Assembly: GCA_002450755.1 (NCBI GenBank)
Contig: DKAI01000091.1
Location: 4,785 to 26,114, forward strand
DNA: 21,330 nucleotides
Direction: 5' to 3'
From: Deltaproteobacteria bacterium UBA6930
Lineage (GTDB): Bacteria; Myxococcota_A; UBA9160; UBA6930
The notes under the pieces are model-generated. The model ran no database searches and was not told the origin of the DNA. It was given only the letters and a program-made list of their open reading frames with translations. Positions 1 to 7,480 of the stretch are shown here, one piece after another; positions within the stretch are counted from its first letter, which is position 1; every line of letters starts with the position of its first letter. The translations under genes and the position numbers were made by a program.

Positions 1-265
1 GAAGTCTCTCAAGAAATGTCGGGAACCGATCACGCAAAAGATTTCTTAGGCGCGCTAAGAAGGCATGGGAGTGTCGTAATTGAGGCACTCCTGGTCGATG
101 CCAGGTACTGAAGGCCGTTATCGGGTTTTCAGGCAGAGATGCTCTGTCGCGTTCAAATACGTGGATGCGATGCCCAGCATTGGCGAGAGAAAGAGCGGAC
201 GCTAGTCCAGAAATACTTGCTCCAATAATTCCAATGTTAAGGCTTTGGATGTTTACAGGCGTCAT
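1..265 (-). CDS. FAD-dependent monooxygenase/oxidoreductase, N-terminal part (cut by window edge)
   Basis: Eighty-eight N-terminal residues can be read from the ATG at 263-265 towards the left edge. Residues 12-20 (GIIGASISG) form the first strand and turn of a Rossmann FAD-binding fold. They are followed by a helix and VFERD (residues 36-40), whose Glu38 would bind the ADP ribose. The second glycine of the usual GxGxxG is Ala here, a tolerated variant. RPGVPQ (57-62) and HSHAF (65-69) match a segment common after the FAD motif in flavin monooxygenases of the PHBH/squalene-epoxidase type. The gene starts 13 bp after the DUF4262 stop, so it probably shares that leftward transcript. No good ribosome-binding site is visible. 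The substrate cannot be inferred because the catalytic and substrate domains lie outside the window. Confidence 0.8.
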   Translation of the reverse strand, partial: MTPVNIQSLNIGIIGASISGLASALSLANAGHRIHVFERDRASLPENPITAFSTWHRPGVPQLRHSHAFLARLRNLLRDRFPTFLERL

Positions 266-278
266 TTTTCGTTTCTGT

Positions 279-827
279 TCACAGAGAGCCTTCTTGCCTT
301 AAGGAATTCAAAAGTTTGTCAGGAATGGCGCGATGTGTCTCCGATTCATAGAGAAACGGTTGAGAGTCACGCCAGGCTGAATTGAAGCTCTTGTGCCACG
401 GGAAACGGCTCATTTCATCCGGCCAAAATATCTGAAGTGCTGTTATGTCCTCTCGTCCGTAATAGAAGCAGGCGTTTCCAAGAAATGGCGTGGTCCATTT
501 TCGATCTACAGAACGTAAGAATATTTCGTGATCACTAATTATTCCATCAACGGGTTCGTCAGCGCTATAAATTTGGCCACGAGAAACTTGGTGAGCCATT
601 GATTGAACAATTCCTCCCACGAAGGCGACATCAAGCCCGAAGCAAATCAAGTCTGGATGATTTAGGTATTCACGAAGACCTATGCTAAATGCCCACCCAG
701 GAGTTTCTCCAAGAGCGGGCACGAGTCCCAGATGGAAGCCTCGGCTGGCGATATCATTCCTGATAGCCCTATCGTGTAGGTCCCATTCTTTTGTTTCTTG
801 TTGATTCAGAGGCATTTTCCTTGTCAT
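279..827 (-). CDS. DUF4262 domain protein
   Basis: This 182-residue protein matches the DUF4262 family along its whole length. The family's recognisable blocks are GWAFSIGL (44-51), HPDLICFGL (57-65), and a C-terminal part with LQIFWPDE (131-138), RFPWHK (141-146) and the SQPFL near 155. The family is soluble, small and of unknown biochemical function. There is no signal peptide or membrane segment. Its ATG overlaps the TGA of the upstream helicase gene by 4 bp (ATGA on the minus strand), and there is no separate Shine-Dalgarno sequence, so translation is probably coupled to the helicase. A second Met at residue 5 is an alternative start. The coupling suggests coordinated expression with the helicase but does not prove a shared function. 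Confidence 0.87.
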   Translation of the reverse strand: MTRKMPLNQQETKEWDLHDRAIRNDIASRGFHLGLVPALGETPGWAFSIGLREYLNHPDLICFGLDVAFVGGIVQSMAHQVSRGQIYSADEPVDGIISDHEIFLRSVDRKWTTPFLGNACFYYGREDITALQIFWPDEMSRFPWHKSFNSAWRDSQPFLYESETHRAIPDKLLNSLRQEGSL

Positions 828-3739
828 AAGGTTTCCGCTCGTAATAAATCAATTAGCTCGCTTCGGTCGATGGTACCGGAGGTTCCAAAATTATTTGCAA
901 TATCCGCAAGAGCGCGTTTCTTTTCCTGGAGGATCGCCACTTTCTCCTCGACAGTATCACGTGCGATAAGTTTGTGAATGAGAACAGGGTTGTTTTGACC
1001 GATTCGATGGGCACGATCGGCCGCCTGGTCTTCTACCGCGGGATTCCACCAGGGGTCCAAAAGAAACACATGGTCGGCCGCGGTTAAGTTTAATCCTGTT
1101 CCTCCAGCTTTTAAGGAGATTAGAAGAATAGGCGGACCAGAGCTGGACTGAAAAAGATCAACAATTTTTGAGCGATCTCGAGTACTTCCATCGATTCGCG
1201 CAAAAGCGACTTTCGACCGTTTGAGTTCAGGTTCAACAAGGTCCAAAAGGGTAGTCCATTGAGAAAAAATTAGAGCTTTATGTCCTGCGCTGATAGCAAC
1301 GTCAAGAGTATCCATTAACAGTGCAATTTTTGACGAAGTTTTTATTCGCGATCCAGGTAATAAGCCGCCATGGCAGCATGCTTGCCTCAATCGCAGGAGC
1401 GCCTCAAGTGCCCCCAATACGTTGGTGTTGCGACCCTCGAGCTGTCTAACGAGCTTAGGAATTTGGGCAGCTCGAATAGTGTTATAAGTCCTGCGTTCTT
1501 CCTCCGTAAGTTCGCAGGATAAAGTGAGTGTTTGTCTCGTTGGGAGCTCAGGAGCAACTAATGCCTTGCTTCTTCTCAAAAAGAAAGGTCGAATTCGGGC
1601 TACTAAGCGTTCAGCAGCTTTCTCCTCTCCTAATTCTACTGGACGAGCAGTCCGGTTCTGGAAGGAATGTTTACTCCCTAACAGTCCCGGGTTTAAAAAT
1701 TCAAAAATACTCCATATTTCTTCGAGTCTATTTTCGATTGGTGTTCCTGTAAGTGCGACTCTGCCTTTCGCGTCTAACTCTTTGCACGCCTTCGCAACCT
1801 GGCTATCCGGATTTTTTATTGTTTGAGCTTCGTCTATTACAGCCGTGTCGTATTTAAATGAGCTTAAGGTGTCGAGGTCTAGTCGTAATATTGAATAACT
1901 TGTTAATATGATGTCTGCGGTAGTGTCAATTTTGCGATCGGTTCCGTGGTAAAGACATACCCGAAGGTCAGGACGAAAAAGTGCGGACTCCCTGCTCCAA
2001 TTAGTAAGGACACTCGTCGGAGCAATGATGATTGTTCGGCCTGGAGTCAAAGATGCCAATGTCTGAACCGTTTTCCCTAAACCCATGTCGTCGGCAAGTA
2101 AAACTCCGAAGCCTGACCGAGTTCTGCTAGAAAGAAAATGAGTTCCTACTTGCTGATATTTACGTAACTCGCCCCGGAAACCATCGGAGATTAAATCCGA
2201 TTTTTCGCCGAGTTTTATCAATTGTTCAATATCTGGAGCGTGTTCAGGTCTTTTAATTTTCGTAGAATCACATAGTTCGAGTAGGCTGAGTTGTCCTGAG
2301 GATGGTAGCGTCTGAGTTTTCGCTGCTTTTAGACAATCAACGAGGTCGGCCAGTTCCTCTCCATGTTCTCTTAGCCATTCAATAGGTAGTGGTGAAAATC
2401 CGCCTCCTGTTAAGGGAACTAATGAATCGTTAGACTTCCAAGAATTCACAAGTGTAGTTGCGTCTACAGATCTACCTTCTGGATCTTCAAAGCGGATGAT
2501 ATCTGCGATATCTGCAGACGAAGGTTTCAAGGGGCCAGAATAGAAAAAACTTTCGTGTCCATCGTTTCTTAATCTGTACCTATCGGAGCGGAGTCGCTCT
2601 GCAATTTCTATAGCATCGGTTCCGCCAATAAGAGTCACGTGTCCCGACTTAAGACCGAGCTCCTTACGTAAATCCTCTGCCACTTGTCTTTCCTTATTAA
2701 TGTCCCGAAGTGGTATTTCATCTCCTAAGCAAAGCAGACGGGTTCCATCGAGTCTCGCTATGGGGGGGTCTCCATAGACGATCGTTGCGAACACCTGTAG
2801 TTGTTCCTTGTTTCGTTTAGTTTCAATCAGAGGGTAGGGAGTGAGGTGCCTTGCTTCGGGAAGTCGGGTCGTTAATTTTTCTATTCGAATTTGTCTTTGA
2901 AGTTCTGGAATGATTTCGGTAACTAATTCGGTGGCGTCACTTGGAGAGAAAATCGCCCCCTGTGAAAAGCGTCTTAAGAATCGTGCGGACAATCCGGATT
3001 GACCGAGGCGGCGAAGTTTTCCATTTGCGAGAACCACTTCGTCACCGAGGTGTTCATCTACAGGAGGCTCTCTGAACAGCTTCAGGATTAAATTCTCTCC
3101 TAAATCTTGGATCCTTGCAACGAGCTGAACGGGTGTTCCAGAGGTCTCTATTGCTCTGCCATCAAGAGTAACGTCTTGGCGACCTTCGAGTTGTTCTAGT
3201 AGTCGGTGGATCAACCCTCTTGGTAGTCTGCCTGAACGCTGGCTTCCCAACAGAACTTCGATTTCAAGATCGGCTTTAGTCGCCGATATTCTGGGCCCTT
3301 GAATTCGGCCCCTAGCTATTGCGGTCAGAGTACCTCTTAGGGGTTCTCGTTTGGATTGGCTGCAGGCAAGCCGCACGAAAGCGAGTCCGTTTTCCGTGCG
3401 AGTGAAGGCATATTCGAGGCTCGAAAGAGTGGGTTCTGGAAGGTCCGAAAGTTTTTTCGTTTTCGTGCCACTGCGACAAGCGATAATTGTAGCGAGGACA
3501 TGTTGACAGGGATCGTCATCCTCACAGTCACACTCCCAGTCCTCTAGGGTGGGATAAAGGATAGCAGTTGGAGTTGTTACAGAGCCCGGAATATCGAGAC
3601 GACTAATAATTTCCTCCTGATCATTTTTCACCACTAGTACTCTCCCTGCTCGAGCCATTTCGACTCCACGAGACCAGGGGCCGCGAGTAGATTCCTCTCG
3701 TAAGATTTTAAAGAGTTTCTCCAAATTTCCTGATGACAT
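824..3739 (-). CDS. SNF2-family DNA helicase/translocase with SWIM zinc finger
   Basis: This is a cytosolic ATP-dependent DNA translocase of the bacterial SNF2 (RapA/HepA-like) superfamily. Numbering is from the ATG at 3737-3739 (971 residues). A SWIM zinc motif CxCx5CxH lies at Cys70, Cys72, Cys78 and His80. A long middle region without recognised motifs follows. The two RecA-like lobes contain Walker A DDMGLGKT (550-557), DEAQ (636-639), TGTP (664-667), GGTGLNL (motif V, about 879-885) and ADRAHRIGQ (motif VI, about 907-915). The open frame extends 17 codons further to a TTG at 3790, but that stretch crosses an operator-like repeat and removes most of the divergent promoter gap, so I prefer the ATG; neither start has a strong ribosome-binding site. 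The stop overlaps the DUF4262 start. SWIM-SNF2 proteins are often chromosomal housekeeping or repair factors, and SNF2 proteins also occur in defence systems; no other defence gene is visible here. Confidence 0.93.
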   Translation of the reverse strand: MSSGNLEKLFKILREESTRGPWSRGVEMARAGRVLVVKNDQEEIISRLDIPGSVTTPTAILYPTLEDWECDCEDDDPCQHVLATIIACRSGTKTKKLSDLPEPTLSSLEYAFTRTENGLAFVRLACSQSKREPLRGTLTAIARGRIQGPRISATKADLEIEVLLGSQRSGRLPRGLIHRLLEQLEGRQDVTLDGRAIETSGTPVQLVARIQDLGENLILKLFREPPVDEHLGDEVVLANGKLRRLGQSGLSARFLRRFSQGAIFSPSDATELVTEIIPELQRQIRIEKLTTRLPEARHLTPYPLIETKRNKEQLQVFATIVYGDPPIARLDGTRLLCLGDEIPLRDINKERQVAEDLRKELGLKSGHVTLIGGTDAIEIAERLRSDRYRLRNDGHESFFYSGPLKPSSADIADIIRFEDPEGRSVDATTLVNSWKSNDSLVPLTGGGFSPLPIEWLREHGEELADLVDCLKAAKTQTLPSSGQLSLLELCDSTKIKRPEHAPDIEQLIKLGEKSDLISDGFRGELRKYQQVGTHFLSSRTRSGFGVLLADDMGLGKTVQTLASLTPGRTIIIAPTSVLTNWSRESALFRPDLRVCLYHGTDRKIDTTADIILTSYSILRLDLDTLSSFKYDTAVIDEAQTIKNPDSQVAKACKELDAKGRVALTGTPIENRLEEIWSIFEFLNPGLLGSKHSFQNRTARPVELGEEKAAERLVARIRPFFLRRSKALVAPELPTRQTLTLSCELTEEERRTYNTIRAAQIPKLVRQLEGRNTNVLGALEALLRLRQACCHGGLLPGSRIKTSSKIALLMDTLDVAISAGHKALIFSQWTTLLDLVEPELKRSKVAFARIDGSTRDRSKIVDLFQSSSGPPILLISLKAGGTGLNLTAADHVFLLDPWWNPAVEDQAADRAHRIGQNNPVLIHKLIARDTVEEKVAILQEKKRALADIANNFGTSGTIDRSELIDLLRAETL

Positions 3740-3771
3740 GACCGTTAAGCTAGCGATCTTGAAGGACGAAG

Positions 3772-3802
3772 CGAAATTTCGTTTAGACAAATCGAAACTT
3801 CG
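3772..3802. promoter_or_regulatory. tandem palindromic repeats in the divergent helicase/greB promoter gap
   Basis: Two copies of a 14-bp unit, CGAAAYTTCGYTWA, begin at 3772 and 3793. The first contains the perfect 10-bp palindrome CGAAATTTCG. The second has CGAAACTTCG, which is palindromic in its outer four bases. The copies are 21 bp apart, two helical turns, so bound dimers would face the same side of the DNA. A partial third copy, TTTCGCTT at 3820-3827, overlaps the region between the greB ribosome-binding site and start codon. The arrangement looks like an operator array serving both directions. The binding protein is unknown, and I cannot fix the -10/-35 boxes. Confidence 0.4.
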
Positions 3803-3832
3803 CTAAACAGTGAAGGAGGTTTCGCTTGCACT

Positions 3833-4321
3833 ATGTCCAAAGACTATATAACTCCTGAAGGATTTCGAGCTTTAGAAGAGGAGCTCGATCGACTATTTCG
3901 TTTTGAACGACGTAAGGTTACGGCCGAAGTATCCGCGGCAGCAGCTCTTGGAGATCGGTCCGAAAATGCCGAATACATATACGGCAAAAAGCGGTTGAGA
4001 GAAATCGATGGAAGGATTCGTTACTTGTCAAAACGACTTGATGAATTGGAGGTAGTCAGAGATTTACCGGAAGACGATTCTCGAATCTATTTTGGTGCAT
4101 GGGTGTCTCTGACTGATCTCAACTCGAACGAGCGTTTTACTTATCGATTAGTAGGCCCGGATGAGTCTGACGCTGGTGCTGGGTCTATTAGTTTTAAGTC
4201 CCCTTTGGGGAGAGCATTGCTTGGGCGTCAAGTAGGGGAGGAGTGTCGAGTAAGGTTGCCTAAGGGTGCTCGACATCTGGAAATCGAACGGATTAGCTAC
4301 GAGATTTCGCATGAGCAATAG
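3833..4321 (+). CDS. greB: transcript cleavage factor GreB
   Basis: GreB binds the RNA polymerase secondary channel and stimulates cleavage of backtracked transcripts. The protein has 162 residues, as expected for the family. The N-terminal coiled coil (about 1-75) carries the tip motif GDRSENAEY (40-48), in which Asp41 and Glu44 coordinate the catalytic Mg2+. KKRLREID (52-59) is typical of GreB rather than GreA. The C-terminal FKBP-like domain starts near FGAW (87-90) and includes SPLGRALL (123-130). A strong AAGGAGG lies at 3813-3819, with a rather long 13-nt spacing to the ATG. The gene diverges from the helicase gene and overlaps the following chaC-like gene by 11 bp. Confidence 0.93.
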   Translation: MSKDYITPEGFRALEEELDRLFRFERRKVTAEVSAAAALGDRSENAEYIYGKKRLREIDGRIRYLSKRLDELEVVRDLPEDDSRIYFGAWVSLTDLNSNERFTYRLVGPDESDAGAGSISFKSPLGRALLGRQVGEECRVRLPKGARHLEIERISYEISHEQ

Positions 4322-4859
4322 AAATGTAGGTTGTTGGATCTTTGCGTACGGGTCGCTTATTTGGAAACCTGAATTTCCTTACTTGACTAAAAGAGTAGCG
4401 ACTTTGGAGGGGTTTACGCGTCGTTTTTGGCAGGGCTCGATTGACCATCGAGGAATGCCGGGGGCTCCAGGGCGAGTAGTGACGCTAGTGAAGGATCCGA
4501 ATGGTAGCTGTGAGGGGCTGATATTTGGTGTGTCAGATGCACGCCGCGAAGAGGTTTTGAACGCCTTGGACGTTCGTGAAAAGGGCGGGTATGAGCGTAA
4601 TGTTTACTCGGTCACTCCTAGAGGAAGTACTGGGACGAAAGTCGAGGCACTGGTATATAGGGCAGGGCCTAGTAACCCGAACTTTCTGGGGCCTGCAGAT
4701 ATCGAATCTATAGCCAGACAAGTAAGTAGTTCCTGTGGGCCGAGCGGAAATAACTTAGAGTACGTACGCAACCTCCATGAGTCGTTACGAGACCTAAGGA
4801 TCTGGGATCCGCATGTCACCAAACTTGCAATGGCATTGGAAACAATAGGAGTGAATTAA
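4311..4859 (+). CDS. chaC: ChaC-family gamma-glutamylcyclotransferase
   Basis: This 182-residue protein belongs to the ChaC family, which cleaves glutathione to 5-oxoproline and Cys-Gly in the cytosol. The substrate-binding signature YGSLIW lies at 13-18. The catalytic Glu is Glu90 in REKGGY (89-94), and the VxALVY strand is at 111-116. The frame opens at 4266, but homology to ChaC begins just after the ATG at 4311, so I use that start. This start lies inside greB: the last 11 bp of greB are also the first of this gene, which implies coupled translation. Bacterial ChaC homologues are not all shown to act on glutathione, so exact substrate specificity is inferred from the family. Confidence 0.88.
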   Translation: MSNRNVGCWIFAYGSLIWKPEFPYLTKRVATLEGFTRRFWQGSIDHRGMPGAPGRVVTLVKDPNGSCEGLIFGVSDARREEVLNALDVREKGGYERNVYSVTPRGSTGTKVEALVYRAGPSNPNFLGPADIESIARQVSSSCGPSGNNLEYVRNLHESLRDLRIWDPHVTKLAMALETIGVN

Positions 4860-4880
4860 TGGTTAAGCCGGGGTCGCAAT

Positions 4881-4912
4881 GGCTGCATCAGCTTTGTTCG
4901 TTTTCTTTCTTG
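4881..4912 (+). terminator. weak intrinsic terminator candidate after chaC
   Basis: GCTG-CAT-CAGC (4882-4892), extendable by one G-U pair, forms a short hairpin. It is followed by a T-rich run with interruptions to about 4912. It lies 22 bp after the chaC stop and overlaps the 3' end of the convergent DUF502 gene. The stem is only 4-5 bp, so this is tentative. Confidence 0.28.
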
Positions 4913-5538
4913 TCGCCAGGAAAAACGAGACCAGCAGACATTACGAGCTTGAAGGCATCTTCAACAGATATTTCAACGGCGATCAGTTCGTCTTCTGGAA
5001 CTAAAAGGTAAAAGCCAGATGTTGGATTTGGAGTCGTGGGGATAAAGCAGTTCACCATTTCTCTTCCGTTGAGAGCATCTTTTACCACCCCCCGTGCAGG
5101 TCCTGTAATGAAGGTGAGAGCGAAAATGCCGTGCCTTGGATATTCGATAAGGGCAACTCTCCTAAAACTTGAACCCTGTTTGGATGAAAAGATTGCCTCC
5201 GTTAGCTGTTTTACTCCCACATATATGCTTCGTGCTATTGGCACTCGTCGTAAAACTTGCTCTCCGAATTTTACGAGTTTTAGTCCGAAAAAGTGCCTGG
5301 CTATTACGCCAAAGATGAGAATTACAAGGAGTGTGAATACAGCTCCGACCAGAGGTAGCTGAAGCCATTCTTCCATGCTGGGGGGGGCCAATCGCAGTAG
5401 GCGAGGAAGCAGAAGGTTGTCTAGTCGTTCTATTATCCAAGCTAGCGCCCACAGGGTGATTCCAATCGGGGCGAAGGTGAGAATCCCTGCAACGAAGTAG
5501 CGACGGATGCTTTCGTTTAGTTTCTTAAGAACTCGCAT
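4888..5538 (-). CDS. DUF502 family inner-membrane protein
   Basis: The 216-residue protein matches DUF502. It has two N-terminal transmembrane segments, about residues 14-37 (including the family's FAPIGIT near 22-28) and 61-82. A conserved amphipathic stretch RRVPIARSIYVGVKQL (97-112) follows, then a cytosolic or periplasmic domain with GFYLLVPEDEL (175-185). The function is unknown; plant homologues are the LIKE COV proteins. The frame could start 12 codons earlier at a GTG (5574), but that start has no ribosome-binding site. The ATG at 5538 has AAAGG 11 nt upstream, and the protein then begins near the first membrane segment as in homologues. It converges on chaC and diverges from queG across a 219-bp gap. 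Confidence 0.88.
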   Translation of the reverse strand: MRVLKKLNESIRRYFVAGILTFAPIGITLWALAWIIERLDNLLLPRLLRLAPPSMEEWLQLPLVGAVFTLLVILIFGVIARHFFGLKLVKFGEQVLRRVPIARSIYVGVKQLTEAIFSSKQGSSFRRVALIEYPRHGIFALTFITGPARGVVKDALNGREMVNCFIPTTPNPTSGFYLLVPEDELIAVEISVEDAFKLVMSAGLVFPGDKKENEQS

Positions 5539-5663
5539 GATATATCTAGCCTTTCGTCGTAAAGAATGGCCCACGTTGTAGGTTAAGCTGCCTGTAGTCT
5601 AGCTATAGATGACGCTATGTTCTTTCTGTAAGCCTAGCGCGGTATGAGATCAAAATCCGAATT

Positions 5664-5689
5664 CTGTCCGACTATCGGAGAATAGACAG
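5664..5689. repeat. nested inverted repeat upstream of queG
   Basis: TCCGA-CTA-TCGGA (5667-5679) is a perfect 5-bp hairpin. It is bracketed by CTGTC (5664-5668) and GACAG (5685-5689), a second inverted pair. It lies about 70-95 bp before the queG start, in the gap shared with the DUF502 gene. It could be an operator or an RNA structure; there is no T-run to suggest a terminator. Confidence 0.3.
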
Positions 5690-5757
5690 GTTAAGCATTC
5701 ACGAAATCTGCCGCACAAACTGGGTTTGTACAAAGCAAAAAAGCAAGAGGTGAGGTC

Positions 5758-6840
5758 TTGGATATTCGTTCGGCAGTCATTTCGATCGGACAAGCTCTTG
5801 GGTTTGACAAAGTTCGAATCTCTTCCGTTTCAACAGGAAAGGACACGGAGTTTGTGCACGAGTGGCTCAGGAAAGGCTTTGCGGGAGAAATGGCTTATCT
5901 AAAGAAACGAGCAGAGGAAAGAGCAGATCCCCTTAAAGTGCTTTCAGGTGCAAGAAACGCCATCTGTGTGGCGTTGGTATACGACAGACAAGGTTGCGTT
6001 CCTGGACCGGTTGAGGATAAATCCCTGGGCCGTATTGCGCGATACGCGGGTGGTGAAGATTATCACACCGTGATGCTCGAACGTCTCGAAGCGTTTGCCA
6101 CAGCTATTCAGGTGAAAGTTCGTCGGTCATTCACCCACAAGGCGTATGTTGACACAGGCCCAGTTTTGGAACGCACCTTGGCGGCAAGGGGTGGACTAGG
6201 CTGGATCGGAAAGAATACTCTTTTACTTGACCGAGAACTCGGTTCGTATTTTTTTATTGGTGTTCTTTTTACGGATCTCGAAATTGACCTTGATGAACCG
6301 GTAGCAGATTTATGTGGTTCGTGTACTGCTTGCTTAGATGCTTGCCCTACTGATGCTTTTCCCGAGCCTCATGTAATGGATGCTAGCCGTTGTCTTTCTT
6401 ACACGACTATTGAGAAGCGTGGAATCATTCCAGAACACCTTCGCGCTCCTCAGGGAAATTGGATTTTCGGTTGTGATATCTGCCAGGAAGTATGTCCCTG
6501 GAACAATCGTAAAAACCGGATGCTCCCCTTACCAGGGGTCAAGTTGCGGGAGAAGTTGAAGCCCAAAGAAGAGTTTGTTCTTCCAAGCCTCAGATGGATC
6601 CTGGATTTAGATGAAGATAACTGGCGAGAAATTACTGCGAAGACTTCTATTCGTAGAGCCAAGTGGCGAGGGCTAATACGAAATGCGTTGATAGCTGCAG
6701 GTAATTCAGGAGACCTGACTCTATTCGACTCAATAATGAAGCATGCCGAGGGAGTCGATCCCGGTCTGAGGGAGCATGCAGAATGGGCGATAGGTCAGTT
6801 GTTGCAAACTCGACGCGCCGCAAGCGACGCTAAAGCCTGA
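5758..6840 (+). CDS. queG: epoxyqueuosine reductase QueG
   Basis: QueG is the cobalamin-dependent iron-sulfur enzyme that reduces epoxyqueuosine to queuosine in tRNA, the last step of queuosine synthesis. The 360-residue length fits the family. An N-terminal cobalamin-binding region includes YVDTGPVLER (130-139), with the proposed catalytic Asp132. Two 4Fe-4S clusters follow. Their ligands are Cys186, Cys189, Cys192 and Cys196, and Cys212, Cys239, Cys242 and Cys246 (CGSCTACLDACP and CDICQEVCP). A C-terminal HEAT-like helical region ends the protein. The start is a TTG just after a purine-rich GAGGTGAGG; no ATG is suitably placed. The 3' end overlaps the convergent methyltransferase gene by 46 bp. 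The other queuosine genes are not in the window. Confidence 0.93.
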   Translation: MDIRSAVISIGQALGFDKVRISSVSTGKDTEFVHEWLRKGFAGEMAYLKKRAEERADPLKVLSGARNAICVALVYDRQGCVPGPVEDKSLGRIARYAGGEDYHTVMLERLEAFATAIQVKVRRSFTHKAYVDTGPVLERTLAARGGLGWIGKNTLLLDRELGSYFFIGVLFTDLEIDLDEPVADLCGSCTACLDACPTDAFPEPHVMDASRCLSYTTIEKRGIIPEHLRAPQGNWIFGCDICQEVCPWNNRKNRMLPLPGVKLREKLKPKEEFVLPSLRWILDLDEDNWREITAKTSIRRAKWRGLIRNALIAAGNSGDLTLFDSIMKHAEGVDPGLREHAEWAIGQLLQTRRAASDAKA

Positions 6841-7349
6841 CCTCGGTCGTAGCTAATTGTCTCCTCGAAGTACTCGCTCTCTAGAGTACTGAAAAGTTCG
6901 GGTAGCTCACCCTTTTCAAGGAGAAAGTCTGGGTTCTTTGGACCGGTGTTGAATTTTACCTGTTCTTTCGTAAATGTTTCGTATAACAAAAGACCTCCGG
7001 GGCGAAGTGCTTGCCCGATCCAATTGCATAGAGGCCTATGTAGGTATCTGAATACCAAGACTACATCCCAAGTCTGTTCCAGAAGAATATGTTGGGAATC
7101 AGCTTCTAGATCACCGCAGACTAGAAAAAGTTTAGAGTTCATTTTTTGATGTTTTGCTTTACTATAAAGGTACCGTAGGTGCGTACGATTGCGGTCCAGC
7201 CCGACCACAACTGCTTTCCCTTTAGCGGCGGCGAGTGAGTGCCTGCCTCGGCCACATGCCAGGTCGAGTACTTGACGGGCCGCTAGTATTTCTCTGCTGT
7301 ATAACAGGAATAAAGGAGAGACAGGTACATCGTCACTACCTTTAGACAT
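6795..7349 (-). CDS. class I SAM-dependent methyltransferase
   Basis: A Rossmann-fold methyltransferase of 184 residues from the ATG at 7349. Motif I is VLDLACGRGRHSL (27-39), and the acidic residue after strand 2 is Asp52 (VGLDRN). Motif IV is VVLVFRYLHRP. LRPGGLLLYETFT follows, then the family's NPDFLLEKGELPELF segment. The substrate is unknown; TehB-like and small-molecule methyltransferases share these motifs. The frame continues upstream to a TTG at 7388 (13 more residues), and that extension resembles part of the family's N-terminus. Neither start has a convincing ribosome-binding site. The good one belongs to an out-of-frame ATG at 7422, described separately, so the gene may start by reinitiation or may carry a frameshift. 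It overlaps the queG 3' end. Confidence 0.85.
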   Translation of the reverse strand: MSKGSDDVPVSPLFLLYSREILAARQVLDLACGRGRHSLAAAKGKAVVVGLDRNRTHLRYLYSKAKHQKMNSKLFLVCGDLEADSQHILLEQTWDVVLVFRYLHRPLCNWIGQALRPGGLLLYETFTKEQVKFNTGPKNPDFLLEKGELPELFSTLESEYFEETISYDRGQALASLAARRVCNN

Positions 7350-7422
7350 GTAGTGGTGCCCATAACTTCTTTGTGTGGGCAGTAACAATTTCGTCTGATT
7401 CGAGCAGCCAATCGTCCTTCAT
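7342..7422 (-). CDS. 26-codon leader ORF, or frameshifted N-terminus of the methyltransferase
   Basis: On the minus strand a strong GGGGAGGA sits 7 nt before an ATG (7420-7422). It opens a 26-residue frame, MKDDWLLESDEIV followed by 13 more residues, ending in TAA at 7342-7344. That stop lies 8 nt into the methyltransferase reading frame counted from its ATG at 7349, so translation could terminate and reinitiate. Dropping one base near 7388-7392 would instead fuse this start to the longer methyltransferase frame. I cannot tell a real leader peptide from a natural frameshift or an assembly error. Confidence 0.4.
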   Translation of the reverse strand: MKDDWLLESDEIVTAHTKKLWAPLHV

Positions 7423-7446
7423 GATTTTATCCTCCCCTTCTGTCAG

Positions 7447-7461
7447 TAGGATTTAATCCTA
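7447..7461. promoter_or_regulatory. 15-bp palindrome upstream of the methyltransferase (operator candidate)
   Basis: TAGGATT-T-AATCCTA is a perfect inverted repeat with 7-bp arms around one base. It is 25 bp upstream of the ATG at 7422, where a promoter -10 region would be expected for the leftward transcript. This position and symmetry are typical of a dimeric repressor site. The regulator is unknown. Confidence 0.42.
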
Positions 7462-7480
7462 TGCATTTAGTTCAATGAAT

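Noticed and set aside
1524..1826. 100-codon plus-strand frame inside the helicase gene
   Set aside because: It is antisense to conserved helicase motifs and has no recognisable protein features.
3740..3790. 17-residue N-terminal extension of the SNF2 helicase from a TTG
   Set aside because: It would consume half of the divergent promoter gap including a palindromic repeat; the ATG at 3739 gives a sensible start.
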